This document shows, piece after piece, positions 16,180-25,441 of a DNA stretch of 64,000 nucleotides. Made by a program: the position numbers and the translations under genes. The stretch spans positions 1-64,000 of the forward strand of contig NZ_CZPZ01000013.1 of NCBI RefSeq assembly GCF_001458775.1, given 5' to 3'. The notes beneath the pieces are model-generated. The model was given only the letters and a program-made list of their open reading frames with translations. It made no database searches and had not been told where the DNA came from. Position 1 is the first letter of the stretch, and every line of letters starts with the position of its first letter. The DNA comes from Candidatus Nitrospira nitrificans. Its GTDB lineage: Bacteria > Nitrospirota > Nitrospiria > Nitrospirales > Nitrospiraceae.

Positions 16180-17148
16180 ATGACCTTCACTCCTGTCCCC
16201 TTCTATATTCTCTGCGGCTCCCTCGGCGCCGGCAAAACCACGCTCTTGATGCGATTGCTCGAGTATTGGAAAGCCCAAGGCCGTCGGACAGGCGTGCTGA
16301 TGAACGAGGCGGGGTCCGTCAGCATCGACGGCCCTCGCGCCGGAACGCTCGCCGAGCAGGTCATGAATCTGGCCGGAGGCTGTGTCTGTTGCGACACGAA
16401 AGAAGATCTTTCCTGGGGCATCGCGCAGCTGGTGCGCGATCATGGGTCAGACCTGTTGATTTTAGAATGTTCGGGGCTGGCCGATCCCGCTGAAGTAATC
16501 GATGCGGTGACTGATGCGTACACTGCACGGTTGGCGTTCCTAGAACGGGTGATCGCGCTCTTGCATCCGATCTCAACGGAAGAAAGCCATTCCAGCGCCT
16601 ATGTGACGACGCAAGCCATTCGCTGCGCCGATGAACTCATCTTGAACAAGCGAGACCTCTATGTTCCAGGCCATTGGGAACGGTTCCGCGCCGGTATCCT
16701 GGAACAAAATCCCTATGCCCGTCTGTGGGAAACGTCGCATGCGCGTCTCGACGCCGCAGACCTGTTGGCTCCACATCCCTCCACGAAACCGACAGCTCCT
16801 ACCAATGTGCTCTTCGGCAAGGCACCCACCTCCTCCCGCCGACGGGCGACCTATCATCCCATCGCCACGACGGTCCCGTTGCCCGGGCCTCTGAATCGCC
16901 GGCGTTTTCTCGCCTGGATCAAAACGATCCCCAAAGAACTCGAACGGGCGAAGGGTTATTTCCGATTTGACAACGAGCCGGAGCTGCAAGAATTTCAATA
17001 TGCCCTGCCGGGACAGACCACGATTACACCGATCACATTGCTGGATGAGCCAACACCGGTGCTGGTGTTGATCGGACGAGGATACGATGTGGAGCGTCTG
17101 CAGACTGATCTGTTGGCGACCGTCGAGGAAGACGCGGGAACACCGTAG
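16180..17148 (+). CDS. CobW/ZNG1-family metal-chaperone GTPase
   Basis: G3E-family P-loop GTPase of 322 aa. This family delivers Zn, Co or Ni to metalloenzymes. Seen: Walker A GSLGAGKT (13-20), the metal-binding CxCC motif (C68, C70, C71 in LAGGCVCCD), the Walker B region ECSGLADP near 96, and the guanine-specificity motif NKRD (156-159); the C-terminal part from about 230 fits the CobW C-terminal domain. All catalytic motifs are present. The TonB receptor and two His-rich exported proteins lie within 4 kb, which hints at metal handling. The metal cannot be told from sequence. Confidence 0.88.
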   Translation: MTFTPVPFYILCGSLGAGKTTLLMRLLEYWKAQGRRTGVLMNEAGSVSIDGPRAGTLAEQVMNLAGGCVCCDTKEDLSWGIAQLVRDHGSDLLILECSGLADPAEVIDAVTDAYTARLAFLERVIALLHPISTEESHSSAYVTTQAIRCADELILNKRDLYVPGHWERFRAGILEQNPYARLWETSHARLDAADLLAPHPSTKPTAPTNVLFGKAPTSSRRRATYHPIATTVPLPGPLNRRRFLAWIKTIPKELERAKGYFRFDNEPELQEFQYALPGQTTITPITLLDEPTPVLVLIGRGYDVERLQTDLLATVEEDAGTP

Positions 17149-17151
17149 TTC

Positions 17152-17742
17152 TCACAAGCGTGCTTGAGCGTCTTCAATTGTTGCTGTCGTCGCCGCCGAA
17201 ACCGGCTTGTTTCTGAATCTTGGCCATTGAAGAAGTGCCCACGCCGCTCCTCCGCCGAGCATCCCTCCGAGCACCCACCCACCGAGCACATCCGTCACAT
17301 AATGAGCGCCGACATACACGCGGGCGAATCCGATGAGTCCCACGATCGGCCACGTCACCCAGCCGGACTTGGGATAGAGGACTTGCAGGAATCCCGCGAT
17401 GGCGGCGGTGTTGGCCGCGTGGTTCGACGGAAAACTGAACAGTCCTCCACAGCCGCTCGGTTCGATTTTAACGGCGTCGGTCAACGCCCGGCATGGCCTG
17501 ACTCGCTCAAACACCCATTTGAGCTGTCCTCCGAAAAAGTCGGCGAGTCCGACTGCCGCTCCTAACACCGGGCCTCCCAGGAACGCCTCCCGCCGGTTGA
17601 CCCATATCCAATAGGCGATGGCGCAAGCCCCAGGCAGATAGAGCATGCTGCGGTTCCCGATCTGGAGGAAGAAGTGATCAGCCACTGCCGACCGGCCCGC
17701 CAAACCGTTGATGGCAAGGAAGAGAGATTCGTCCCAAGTCAT
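17152..17742 (-). CDS. PAP2-family membrane phosphatase
   Basis: Integral membrane phosphatase of 196 aa. Seen: the three PAP2 signature motifs, KWVFERVRP (motif 1), FPSNHA (motif 2) and ARVYVGAHYVTD (motif 3), among about five membrane segments. The family includes undecaprenyl pyrophosphate and phosphatidylglycerophosphate phosphatases, so recycling of the lipid carrier for cell-wall or O-antigen synthesis is plausible. It converges with the CobW-type gene with only three bases between. Confidence 0.9.
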   Translation of the reverse strand: MTWDESLFLAINGLAGRSAVADHFFLQIGNRSMLYLPGACAIAYWIWVNRREAFLGGPVLGAAVGLADFFGGQLKWVFERVRPCRALTDAVKIEPSGCGGLFSFPSNHAANTAAIAGFLQVLYPKSGWVTWPIVGLIGFARVYVGAHYVTDVLGGWVLGGMLGGGAAWALLQWPRFRNKPVSAATTATIEDAQARL

Positions 17743-17743
17743 C

Positions 17744-17763
17744 GGTCAATAGTCATTGGTCAT
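17744..17763 (+). repeat. Dispersed intergenic word, copy A
   Basis: GGTCAATAGTCATTGGTCAT recurs on the other strand at 29889-29908 with one mismatch. In the same gap related pieces (CAATGACC) recur in inverted form up to 17823, so this spacer can fold. Confidence 0.6.
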
Positions 17764-17832
17764 TGAAGGGATCATTATCAGTGTTTTACTGGTTCCTGTC
17801 CAATGACCTTTGATCAATGACCAGTGGTTTTT

Positions 17833-18279
17833 TTATCTGGTCCGAAAATGGATCCGGACCGTCAGCTCGCCGTCCACCGGATCGTCCCCTTTCATCTGAG
17901 GGTCGAACGTCCATTTACCGAGCGCGGTGACTCCGGAGGTCGTCAGTTCACGATGCTTGCAGGGTTCCAGCACCACGACGGTCACCTTCGCGTGCTTGGA
18001 CACCAAGAGGCGGGCTTTCATCCAATCATCGATTTCCTGACCATTGAGCGAAGCCGGAATGCCAGGCCAGGGCGTTGACTTGGCTACAGGGCCCAATTGT
18101 TGATCCTTATTGAGAGGCAGTCCATGGACATGCACCTCCGGCAACTCAAGCACATCTTCATGGTGATCGCTCTCATGGGTGGCCTCATCACCGACCGCCG
18201 CATAGGCCGGTGCCGTAACAAACAGCACGCAGAGCAAGACCAATACGCCCTTCACGCCCCTATGGTCTCGGTCATTCAT
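17833..18279 (-). CDS. Exported His-rich protein with a TonB C-terminal-like end
   Basis: Protein of 148 aa with a signal peptide (about 8-27, cut after AYA). The mature start is His/Asp/Glu-rich (HESDHHEDVLELPEVHVHG), a likely metal ligand cluster. The C-terminal 60 residues (GVTALGKWTFDPQMKGD, then LTVRIHF) resemble the TonB C-terminal fold that touches receptor TonB boxes, but there is no membrane anchor or Pro-rich spacer. It follows the TonB-dependent receptor on the same strand, 139 bases away, and probably works with it. Confidence 0.6.
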   Translation of the reverse strand: MNDRDHRGVKGVLVLLCVLFVTAPAYAAVGDEATHESDHHEDVLELPEVHVHGLPLNKDQQLGPVAKSTPWPGIPASLNGQEIDDWMKARLLVSKHAKVTVVVLEPCKHRELTTSGVTALGKWTFDPQMKGDDPVDGELTVRIHFRTR

Positions 18280-18336
18280 GAGTGAACCAACTCATTGTTC
18301 ATTTCTTCCTGTCGATCCCTTATACCACATACCATC

Positions 18337-18416
18337 AGACGCCCAACAAGGTCATCCGGCAAGGCCGCAGGAAGCCCGGCGACTGAGAACGCCGCTGGTG
18401 GCCTTGTTCGGCGTCT
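18337..18416. repeat. Long imperfect hairpin after the TonB receptor gene
   Basis: AGACGCCCAACAAGG (18337-18351) pairs with CCTTGTTCGGCGTCT (18402-18416) over 15 positions with one C-C mismatch, enclosing 50 bases with smaller internal stems. It starts three bases past the receptor stop. It could be a terminator-like element or a folded recombination site (attC-like); see findings. Confidence 0.6.
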
Positions 18417-18418
18417 GG

Positions 18419-20830
18419 TCAAAAGAACCATTGCCCGCGGAAGAAGAAGGACCGCGGCATCCCGGCATGGGAGACACCAAGACCGATGCTGCCTTCGCCC
18501 TGATTGATGAAGTACTTTTGGTCCAACGCATTCACGATATCGAACCCGATCAAGAACTTCTGACCATGCCAGGGCAATGGAATGACATGGCTGATCGAAA
18601 AGTTATAAATCGTGTAGGTCGGGCTATGGCTCGAATTGGTCTTTGCGCCTTCCTCTGCCGCCCGCAGTCCCGACGCAAACAACACTTGACCGGTGAGGGT
18701 GGTTCGCTCGAACAACCGATAACTCAAGATCCCCGAGGCAGTCAGCGTCTGCTGATGGTCGCAATGGACGCCGCTGCGCGAATTGATATCGGCGATTTCT
18801 TCAACATGCACCAGATTATGCCCGGACTGCAAACCATACCCCTTACACTGTCCCCAGGCGATGTTGGCGCGACCCGTCAGATTCTCCATGAACCAGACCT
18901 TGAGCGCGGCATCGGCCCCCCTGGTCCATCCCCGTTCAAAGGCAATAGAGTTCAGCAAGGGAGTCGTTCCTAACTGGTGCGCGTCCGAAAGATAATTGGC
19001 GAGCTTATAATACCCCGTGAGCTGGAGGGTCGCCCAATCCGTGAGCGCATGGACGCTGCCGATTTGGAAGTAATGGGCCCGCTCGGCCCGCGGCTGATTA
19101 TTGGTGATATCTTCCGGAGCCGCCTTCGTGCCCTCTGTATGCAAGCTGGCAAAGGCCACTCGCTCGAGATTCGGGGGAGTAAATAGCCTGCCGTAGTATG
19201 CGTGAAACGCGTTGGCCGAGTTGTGTCGGTATGTGACACCGACCCTGGGGCTGATTTGCCCCTCGTCGCGAAGGTACTGTACCGTGTCCGCACGGAGCCC
19301 GATGTTCAAGGTCCAATGTTCATTCGGCGTCCACTGATCTTGAATCCAGAACTCCTGTCGCCACCCGACGAGCCGGTTGTCGCCACCGGCGTTGACCATG
19401 CCTCCGGTCGGGTTTCCCGCGCCGTCATCGAGAAAGGTAAACAGTCTCGTCTTGTTGATCGCCTGGGTCCGATCAACCTGGAACCCTGCTTTGATCAAAT
19501 GCTCTTTACTATGGACGAATGTGTAGTCCAACCGCACGCCACCTGAATAGCCCGTGCGATCTTGGCTTCCGGCTGAAAAGGGTTCGGCTTCATCCGGAAC
19601 ATAGGCGAGCACATTCAACGGATCGGTTCTAAAGGTGGCTCTCGTGTGACGAAAATACCCGGCCAAACTGAAAAAGTTTCGGGTGTTGATGTCGTGCCGC
19701 CACACAAGGTGGCCGTATTGGTTATTTTCCTTTTGATTTTCATCTATCATTTCCGATGGCACCGGCGTAAATCCTCCGGGCAACAAGCCGAGAATAGTCG
19801 GGTTCACCTCAAGTCCAGGGGACGTCGGAATCTGATATTTCGCGATGGAGTTCAAGAACAACAGGGTAATATTATTGTTATTGTCGTACTGATAGTCGCC
19901 GCGAAACATGGTCTGGTTCCGCTCGCTCTGCCCGTGAAAAATGGAGTGCCCGAGGGTCGGCGGCTCGATCCCTCGATTCGTCGCCGTATGGCTGTTCAAG
20001 AAGTAATAGCGGAACTTCTCACCGATCGTGCCTCCATACTCAAATGACGGGTTGATCGTCTTATTCGACCCGCCGAACATTTGGACCGACCCAAATCCCG
20101 GCTTCGTGCCGCTCTTCGTCGTAATGTCGATGAGCGCAGCTGTTTTATTTCCCACATTGGCTTCCATCCCGCCCAGTACGATATCGGCCCGCTCCCACGC
20201 CCGTGGCGTGATGACATCGGAAAAGGTCGAGGAGACCGCATCGGGAATCGGCACTCCATCGATCCTGAGCTGGAGATTCGCATGGTCCTGCCTGATATGA
20301 ACCTGTTTCAACGATCCATAGGCCGCGCCCGGGATCGTCAGCAACACGTCGTGTAAGTCGTTGTTATTGCCTCGCGGAAGAATATCGATTTCCTTCCGGC
20401 TGAGTGAATAGGTCTCGCTGGACGCCTTGGTCTGGATGGGGGGTAATGGTGAAACGACCTCCAACGACACCTCTTTGGTCTTGGAGAGCGTCAGGGTGAC
20501 AGGATTCACCGGCTCCTCGCCGAGCGTCAATACGACATATTCGCTTCGATAGGTCTCCTGCACGGCGCTGACGGAGTAGGTACCGCTCTCGGGGACGGCG
20601 ACTTTGAATTCGCCGGCATCGTTCGAGAATCCGGATGACACCAGATCACCTGCTTGATTCTTCACCTCGATAGCGGCCTGCGGCACACGCCGAAGGTCCT
20701 GTTGTTGCACGACTCCCTTGATCGTCTTGGCTTGCTCGCTGTCGGCCGCCTGACTGACCGACAACATTCCCCCAACGACCGCCACCACGATCGTCACAAA
20801 CGTGGCATTCAATACAGGTTTCACAAACAT
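18419..20830 (-). CDS. TonB-dependent outer-membrane receptor
   Basis: Receptor of 803 aa for energised uptake of a scarce ligand. Seen: signal peptide (about 8-28), a carboxypeptidase-regulatory-like domain (about 35-110), a plug domain (about 130-240; SLSRKEIDILPRGNNNDLHD) and a 22-strand-type barrel ending in WFF. ATG 20830 follows AGGAGG; the longer GTG start at 20845 would encode the ribosome site itself. The ligand is not readable from sequence. The neighbours, a His-rich TonB-like protein and a His-rich secreted protein, suggest a metal or metal chelate. Confidence 0.9.
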   Translation of the reverse strand: MFVKPVLNATFVTIVVAVVGGMLSVSQAADSEQAKTIKGVVQQQDLRRVPQAAIEVKNQAGDLVSSGFSNDAGEFKVAVPESGTYSVSAVQETYRSEYVVLTLGEEPVNPVTLTLSKTKEVSLEVVSPLPPIQTKASSETYSLSRKEIDILPRGNNNDLHDVLLTIPGAAYGSLKQVHIRQDHANLQLRIDGVPIPDAVSSTFSDVITPRAWERADIVLGGMEANVGNKTAALIDITTKSGTKPGFGSVQMFGGSNKTINPSFEYGGTIGEKFRYYFLNSHTATNRGIEPPTLGHSIFHGQSERNQTMFRGDYQYDNNNNITLLFLNSIAKYQIPTSPGLEVNPTILGLLPGGFTPVPSEMIDENQKENNQYGHLVWRHDINTRNFFSLAGYFRHTRATFRTDPLNVLAYVPDEAEPFSAGSQDRTGYSGGVRLDYTFVHSKEHLIKAGFQVDRTQAINKTRLFTFLDDGAGNPTGGMVNAGGDNRLVGWRQEFWIQDQWTPNEHWTLNIGLRADTVQYLRDEGQISPRVGVTYRHNSANAFHAYYGRLFTPPNLERVAFASLHTEGTKAAPEDITNNQPRAERAHYFQIGSVHALTDWATLQLTGYYKLANYLSDAHQLGTTPLLNSIAFERGWTRGADAALKVWFMENLTGRANIAWGQCKGYGLQSGHNLVHVEEIADINSRSGVHCDHQQTLTASGILSYRLFERTTLTGQVLFASGLRAAEEGAKTNSSHSPTYTIYNFSISHVIPLPWHGQKFLIGFDIVNALDQKYFINQGEGSIGLGVSHAGMPRSFFFRGQWFF

Positions 20831-20941
20831 CAGGCTCCTCCTCACTCACGAATCCACAAGTAATCAATGAGAACAGATGGACGAGGCGTACCGAGATCGT
20901 ACGTCCGTCGACCATCTTGACTGCTTGGCCTGGTGGCTCAG

Positions 20942-21271
20942 CTATACTTGAGGAGGGGCGCGGGAAGGACCGAGCAGAGAGGGCGCGGCCGATAGCAATA
21001 CAAATTCAGAGGGAAGTTCTTGCGGTCGGACAACATCGCACACGGCAAACCGTGGAACATCGAGATCGACTGATCCGGCAATGTGATGCTGGACCCACTG
21101 ACAGATATCGGTGTCCGAATGTTCATGACCATCCGAATCGGCTGCGGCCAACTCGTGGTGGACATCCTGCGCTACCGCGAAGGGGGCCAGCCCCAGGATG
21201 ATGTAGATCATCCCCAACGCCATGCCTGAACGGAGGAATGACGTGAGGGCTCTTCGTCGTCTCGGAAGCAT
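20942..21271 (-). CDS. Small exported His-rich protein, DUF2946-like
   Basis: Protein of 109 aa with a basic N-terminus, one hydrophobic export segment (about 17-34, cut after AVAQ) and a mature part with many His and Asp residues (VHHELAAADSDGHEHSD), a DICQWVQHH motif and an end SRAPPQV. The layout recalls DUF2946-type proteins found near copper-related TonB receptors; this is a resemblance, not a firm assignment. It precedes the TonB receptor on the same strand by about 110 bases and may be cotranscribed. Confidence 0.55.
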   Translation of the reverse strand: MLPRRRRALTSFLRSGMALGMIYIILGLAPFAVAQDVHHELAAADSDGHEHSDTDICQWVQHHIAGSVDLDVPRFAVCDVVRPQELPSEFVLLSAAPSLLGPSRAPPQV

Positions 21272-21443
21272 GGCCGTAGAATAGGCAACCAGTGGTCAGA
21301 ATTGCAAGAACCGTGGAAATCCGTCGCCGGATGACTCAACCCAGCCCCATCAGCAACCGGTATGGACTTTTCCGGCGTAATTCGTTAGAGTAGCTCCCCT
21401 TCAAAACTAAGGCGGTTAAGACCGTTCAAGGACGTGACCATCA

Positions 21444-22505
21444 ATGAATAGGCCGATCGACAATCAACACGTCATTGAAATCAAAGCGCTCCCCTCTCCT
21501 CGCGCCATTAAGACCAAACTCCCGATTACCGATCAGGCTGCGGCGCTCGTCGTGGAAACCAGAGAAGCCATTCGTCGCATTCTTCATGGAGAAGACCGCG
21601 ACCGGCTCCTGGTCATCGTCGGTCCGTGCTCCATCCATGACCCCGATGCCGCCTATGAATATGCCGGCAAACTGAAGCCCATCGCCGATGCCTTGCGTGA
21701 CCGTTTCCTCATTGTCATGCGAACCTACTTCGAAAAGCCGAGAACCACCATCGGATGGAAAGGACTCATCAACGACCCGCGTCTCGACGGCACCTGCGAC
21801 ATCGCCGCAGGGATGGAACTCGCGAGAGAGATTCTCCTCAGGATCAATCAATTAGGCCTTCCTTGCGGAACGGAATTGCTCGATCCCATCAGTCCTCAAT
21901 ACGTCGCCGACCTCATCAGTTGGGCGGCCATCGGGGCCCGCACCACGGAAAGCCAAACCCATCGTGAAATGGCCAGCGGGGTCTCCATGCCCGTTGGATT
22001 CAAGAATGGGACGGAAGGCAGTTTGCAGGTCGCCATCAACGCCATGACGTCCGCCCGCGCCCCGCACAATTTCGTCGGCATCAATGCCGACGGCCAGACT
22101 GCCATCATCAAGACCATGGGCAACCCTGATCGCCATCTCGTGCTCCGCGGCGGAGGCGGACGAACGAACTACGAAGCACAGGATGTCATCAAAGCCGAGG
22201 CCGCGGTCGCCGGAGAAGGGATCGCCCGCCCGATCATGATCGACTGTTCGCATGACAATTCCAAGAAGGATCACACTCGCCAGGGATTTGTAGCTCGCGA
22301 AGTCTTGCAGCAATTTCGGGAGGGCCGCCAGTCCATCATGGGTTTCATGCTCGAAAGCAACCTGAATCCCGGCAAACAAGCCTGGAAGGAGGGTGTCGCC
22401 CTTCAGCATGGGGTTTCTATTACTGACGCCTGTCTCGGCTGGGACGAAACCGAGCGTCTCCTGATCGAACTTGCGACGGTCCTCACCCCCAAGCCGGTCT
22501 CGTGA
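21444..22505 (+). CDS. aroG: 3-deoxy-7-phosphoheptulonate (DAHP) synthase, class I
   Basis: First enzyme of the shikimate pathway, condensing PEP and erythrose 4-phosphate; 353 aa, normal for the AroF/G/H type. Seen: VGPCSIHDPDAA, MRTYFEKPRTT, GFKNGTEGS and DCSHDNSKK, which hold the substrate- and metal-binding residues. AAGGACGTGA precedes the ATG. Feedback specificity (Phe, Tyr or Trp) cannot be told, so the symbol denotes the family. It stands alone, upstream of tatD. Confidence 0.93.
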   Translation: MNRPIDNQHVIEIKALPSPRAIKTKLPITDQAAALVVETREAIRRILHGEDRDRLLVIVGPCSIHDPDAAYEYAGKLKPIADALRDRFLIVMRTYFEKPRTTIGWKGLINDPRLDGTCDIAAGMELAREILLRINQLGLPCGTELLDPISPQYVADLISWAAIGARTTESQTHREMASGVSMPVGFKNGTEGSLQVAINAMTSARAPHNFVGINADGQTAIIKTMGNPDRHLVLRGGGGRTNYEAQDVIKAEAAVAGEGIARPIMIDCSHDNSKKDHTRQGFVAREVLQQFREGRQSIMGFMLESNLNPGKQAWKEGVALQHGVSITDACLGWDETERLLIELATVLTPKPVS

Positions 22506-22656
22506 CTTTTCACCTCTGCCGCTCATCGCCTCAGGAACAGTGATCTGTCTTCGATCGAACACGAAGCAACACCGATCTCTCGGTTAATCGCTCAATGGCA
22601 GGCCGCAACAAAAGACATAGCGGCCGCCACATCACTCCATGGTAGGATGTGCTTCG

Positions 22657-23427
22657 ATGTTGATCGACACCCACACACATCTTGATGATGCGCGCTACAA
22701 CGACGACCGGGAGGCGGTCATCGCCCGTGCGCGGGAAGCCGGAGTCGACGCGTTCGTCTCCATCGGCTGTGATCTGACGACCAGTCGAGCGGCCGTCGCG
22801 CTCACCGATCACTATCCCTTTGTGTACGCCTCCGTCGGAGTCCATCCACACGAGGTCAAGCATATCCAGCACGACTGGTATGATGAGTTCCGCAGCTTGG
22901 CCAAGAGCGGCAGAGTCGTGGCCTATGGGGAAATCGGGCTCGACTACCACTACAACCATTCCTCGCCAAAAGAACAGCGTGACCGGTTCCGCGAACAGAT
23001 TCAGCTCGCCCGCGAACTCGCGCTACCCGTGATCATTCACACGAGAGAAGCGCAGGAAGATACGGTTGCCATTCTAAGGGAGGAGAACGCGTCTGAAATC
23101 GGCGGGGTCTTTCACTGCTTTTCCGGGGATGCTTGGCTGGCGAAGAAAGCCCTTGATTTGGGATTTCATCTGTCGTTTTCGGGAATCCTGACGTTTCAGA
23201 ACGCGGCGGCGCTACGCGAGATCGCCAAGAATACCCCGTTGGATCGCCTGCTCATCGAAACCGATTGCCCATACCTGACGCCTGTTCCCTATCGAGGCAA
23301 ACGCAATGAACCGGCGTATGTGTCACAGGTGGCGAAGCAACTCGCGGCTATTCATCCGGAACTCTCGTTGGAAGAGATTGAAAGACGAACGACCGACAAT
23401 GCAACGCAGCTGTTCAAAATCGCTTGA
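22657..23427 (+). CDS. tatD: TatD-family metal-dependent hydrolase
   Basis: Two-metal DNase-type hydrolase of the amidohydrolase fold, 256 aa. Seen: DTHTHLDD at the N-terminus, GEIGLDYHY, VIIHTREA, FHCFSGD and ETDCPYLTPVPYRG, covering the metal ligands in normal order. ATG 22657 (MLIDTHTH) is preferred since the metal motif begins right there. The 3' end overlaps the convergent NYN nuclease gene by 14 bases. Confidence 0.93.
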   Translation: MLIDTHTHLDDARYNDDREAVIARAREAGVDAFVSIGCDLTTSRAAVALTDHYPFVYASVGVHPHEVKHIQHDWYDEFRSLAKSGRVVAYGEIGLDYHYNHSSPKEQRDRFREQIQLARELALPVIIHTREAQEDTVAILREENASEIGGVFHCFSGDAWLAKKALDLGFHLSFSGILTFQNAAALREIAKNTPLDRLLIETDCPYLTPVPYRGKRNEPAYVSQVAKQLAAIHPELSLEEIERRTTDNATQLFKIA

Positions 23428-23935
23428 GCCGGCGCGCGCGTTGTCGCTGGGATTTCGGCAGTTTGCGAGGATTCCCCTTCTTCTCCGATCCCCGCGTTGA
23501 GCGAACATCGGCTCCTGTATCGAGTTCTTTATATGGCATGGCGCCGCCTATGCTCGATGACACGCGCAGCTTGTCCGAAAATTCCCGCGCTGTCATGACC
23601 AAGGCCCCATGAGCTCTGGCCGCATTTACGATCTCGTGGTCGGAACTGACGACCGCGCAGTCGGTCCCGTACTCTCGCGCCAAGCGTTGGATGACTTGAT
23701 CCGCCCGCTCACCCCGTTTTGAATAGATCACCTGGACTCCGGCTCGATGCTCCCGCCGTTCGGACGGCTGGCCCTGTTGCCAGCCATCGAATACGACGGT
23801 GATGACATGGCTCTTCCGGTGCCGATAGGCGGCCAACTCATGCAGCAACGCGTCGCGGGCCGATTCGAGGTCCGTCGGAAAACGTCCGGCGCCGGCCAGC
23901 ACGTTATACCCGTCAATGATGAGATGCGTCGGCAT
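23414..23935 (-). CDS. NYN/PIN-domain RNase of the YacP (Rae1-like) family
   Basis: Protein of 173 aa. Seen: the YacP start MPTHLIIDGYNVLAGAGRF with the first acidic residue of the PIN-like fold, VITVVFDGWQQG, GERADQVIQRLA and AVVSSDHEIVNAA, the acidic cluster typical of the family. Bacterial relatives cut mRNA on the ribosome (Rae1). The C-terminus is basic (PRKLPKSQRQRARRLKRF), fitting RNA binding. ATG 23935 places the family motif at residue 4; the longer frame upstream is not family-like. Confidence 0.85.
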   Translation of the reverse strand: MPTHLIIDGYNVLAGAGRFPTDLESARDALLHELAAYRHRKSHVITVVFDGWQQGQPSERREHRAGVQVIYSKRGERADQVIQRLAREYGTDCAVVSSDHEIVNAARAHGALVMTAREFSDKLRVSSSIGGAMPYKELDTGADVRSTRGSEKKGNPRKLPKSQRQRARRLKRF

Positions 23936-24063
23936 ATCGCACGCTATCCTGGTCGTGAGCCGACAGTCAATCCGAATTCCGCCTAGCCGACTTGGTGTAT
24001 TTCTTGACAAGGCGACGGACATCTGAGAATAGTTTCCCATTGTCTTGTATCGACAAAGGGCCC

Positions 24064-25347
24064 ATGCATAGACGAAAGCCTCGACTGCTTTCAATCAAAT
24101 CCCTCACCCTCGTCTCGTTCACTGCCATCCTCTTCCTCTCCGCATATGGGCTTATGATCCAAGCCGCCTGGGCCTGGTCCTCCGATGATCAGTATCCGTT
24201 GCCGGTGCGGTCGTCGGAACAAAGCCGCGTCAAAGGAACGACCACTTCCCTTGCTCCCGTAACCGTTCGCAATTTCCGTGTGATGACAAGCCCGGAGAAG
24301 ACCAGACTCGTGTTGGATCTCGATCGTCACACCACGGTCACGGAACAGCGAGCGGCCAATCCGAGTCGTGTGGTCATCGCCCTTCCCAACGCCTGGCTCA
24401 GCCAAACCGCGCAAACGAAGGCGACGAATGGGACCATCCCGTCACCCTTCATGGTCTCTCAACTGCCCTCGCACGCTGTCGCGGTATCTCTTCCGATCAC
24501 GTCGTTCCGGACCTATAAGCACTTCACGCTTTCCCACCCGCCTCGCTTGGTCATTGACGTGACTCCGCACGGCACACAAGCATCTCCTTACCGGCTTGAT
24601 CCACGCGAAGTCCCTCAGCGGCCGGCTCCCCCCTCCTCCCAACCCGTTACATCGCGAGCCAAGGGATACACAACCGTTGTGATCGATCCAGGCCATGGGG
24701 GGAAGGATCCGGGCGCACGGGGGCTCCAAAAAACCGAGGAGAAGGATATTACCCTCAAGGTAGGACTCCAGCTTCGTGAACTTCTGAGCAAGCAGCCCGG
24801 CATGCGCGTGTTGATGACCCGAGATCGTGATGTGTTCATTGAGTTGGAAGATCGGGCCAAGTTTGCAAACAGCAGCGAAGCCGATCTCTTCGTCTCCATC
24901 CATGTCAACTCGCACCCGTCACGCCTGGTCAAAGGAATTGAAATCTATCACTTCGGTGAGGCCAAGGATCAGCGAGCGCTTGAGGTCGCGGCGCGGGAGA
25001 ACGGCACTCCCATCATCAACACCGGGGTCGGATGGGAATACCTCGTGGCGGATCTCTTAACGGCAAAGAAAATCGAGGAATCCCTGGAGCTCGCGTGGAA
25101 CGCGAAAGAGGCCATGGTCTCCCAAATGAACGGCCCATACGTGGTCAACGACCATGGCGTCAAGACGGCACCCTTTTATGTCTTGAGGTTCACGAGCATG
25201 CCCAGCATCCTGGCCGAGATCGCCTACATTTCCAACCCCGACGAAGAAGATCTCCTCAGAAAACCGGCGTTCGTCCGCGATGTCGCTCAATCCCTCTACC
25301 ATGGTATTGTTTCATTTCTGACCAACAATCGACCGGACATCCGATGA
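24064..25347 (+). CDS. N-acetylmuramoyl-L-alanine amidase (AmiC-type, AMIN domain)
   Basis: Periplasmic zinc amidase of 427 aa that removes peptide stems from peptidoglycan, usually for daughter-cell separation. Seen: signal/anchor segment (about 14-38), an AMIN domain (about 65-165) for envelope localisation, then the Amidase_3 domain (from about 200) with VVIDPGHGGKDPG, VSIHVNSH and LAEIAYISNP, containing the zinc ligands and catalytic Glu. It is probably in one transcript with truA downstream. Confidence 0.92.
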   Translation: MHRRKPRLLSIKSLTLVSFTAILFLSAYGLMIQAAWAWSSDDQYPLPVRSSEQSRVKGTTTSLAPVTVRNFRVMTSPEKTRLVLDLDRHTTVTEQRAANPSRVVIALPNAWLSQTAQTKATNGTIPSPFMVSQLPSHAVAVSLPITSFRTYKHFTLSHPPRLVIDVTPHGTQASPYRLDPREVPQRPAPPSSQPVTSRAKGYTTVVIDPGHGGKDPGARGLQKTEEKDITLKVGLQLRELLSKQPGMRVLMTRDRDVFIELEDRAKFANSSEADLFVSIHVNSHPSRLVKGIEIYHFGEAKDQRALEVAARENGTPIINTGVGWEYLVADLLTAKKIEESLELAWNAKEAMVSQMNGPYVVNDHGVKTAPFYVLRFTSMPSILAEIAYISNPDEEDLLRKPAFVRDVAQSLYHGIVSFLTNNRPDIR

Positions 25348-25441
25348 TCGTCTCGCCCGCCTACGAGGTGTCGCCGAAAGAACCCATAAGGGCACCGGCT
25401 GACAAGCCGTGGGGCTCCACTCATCGCCGTCCACGCGCTTC

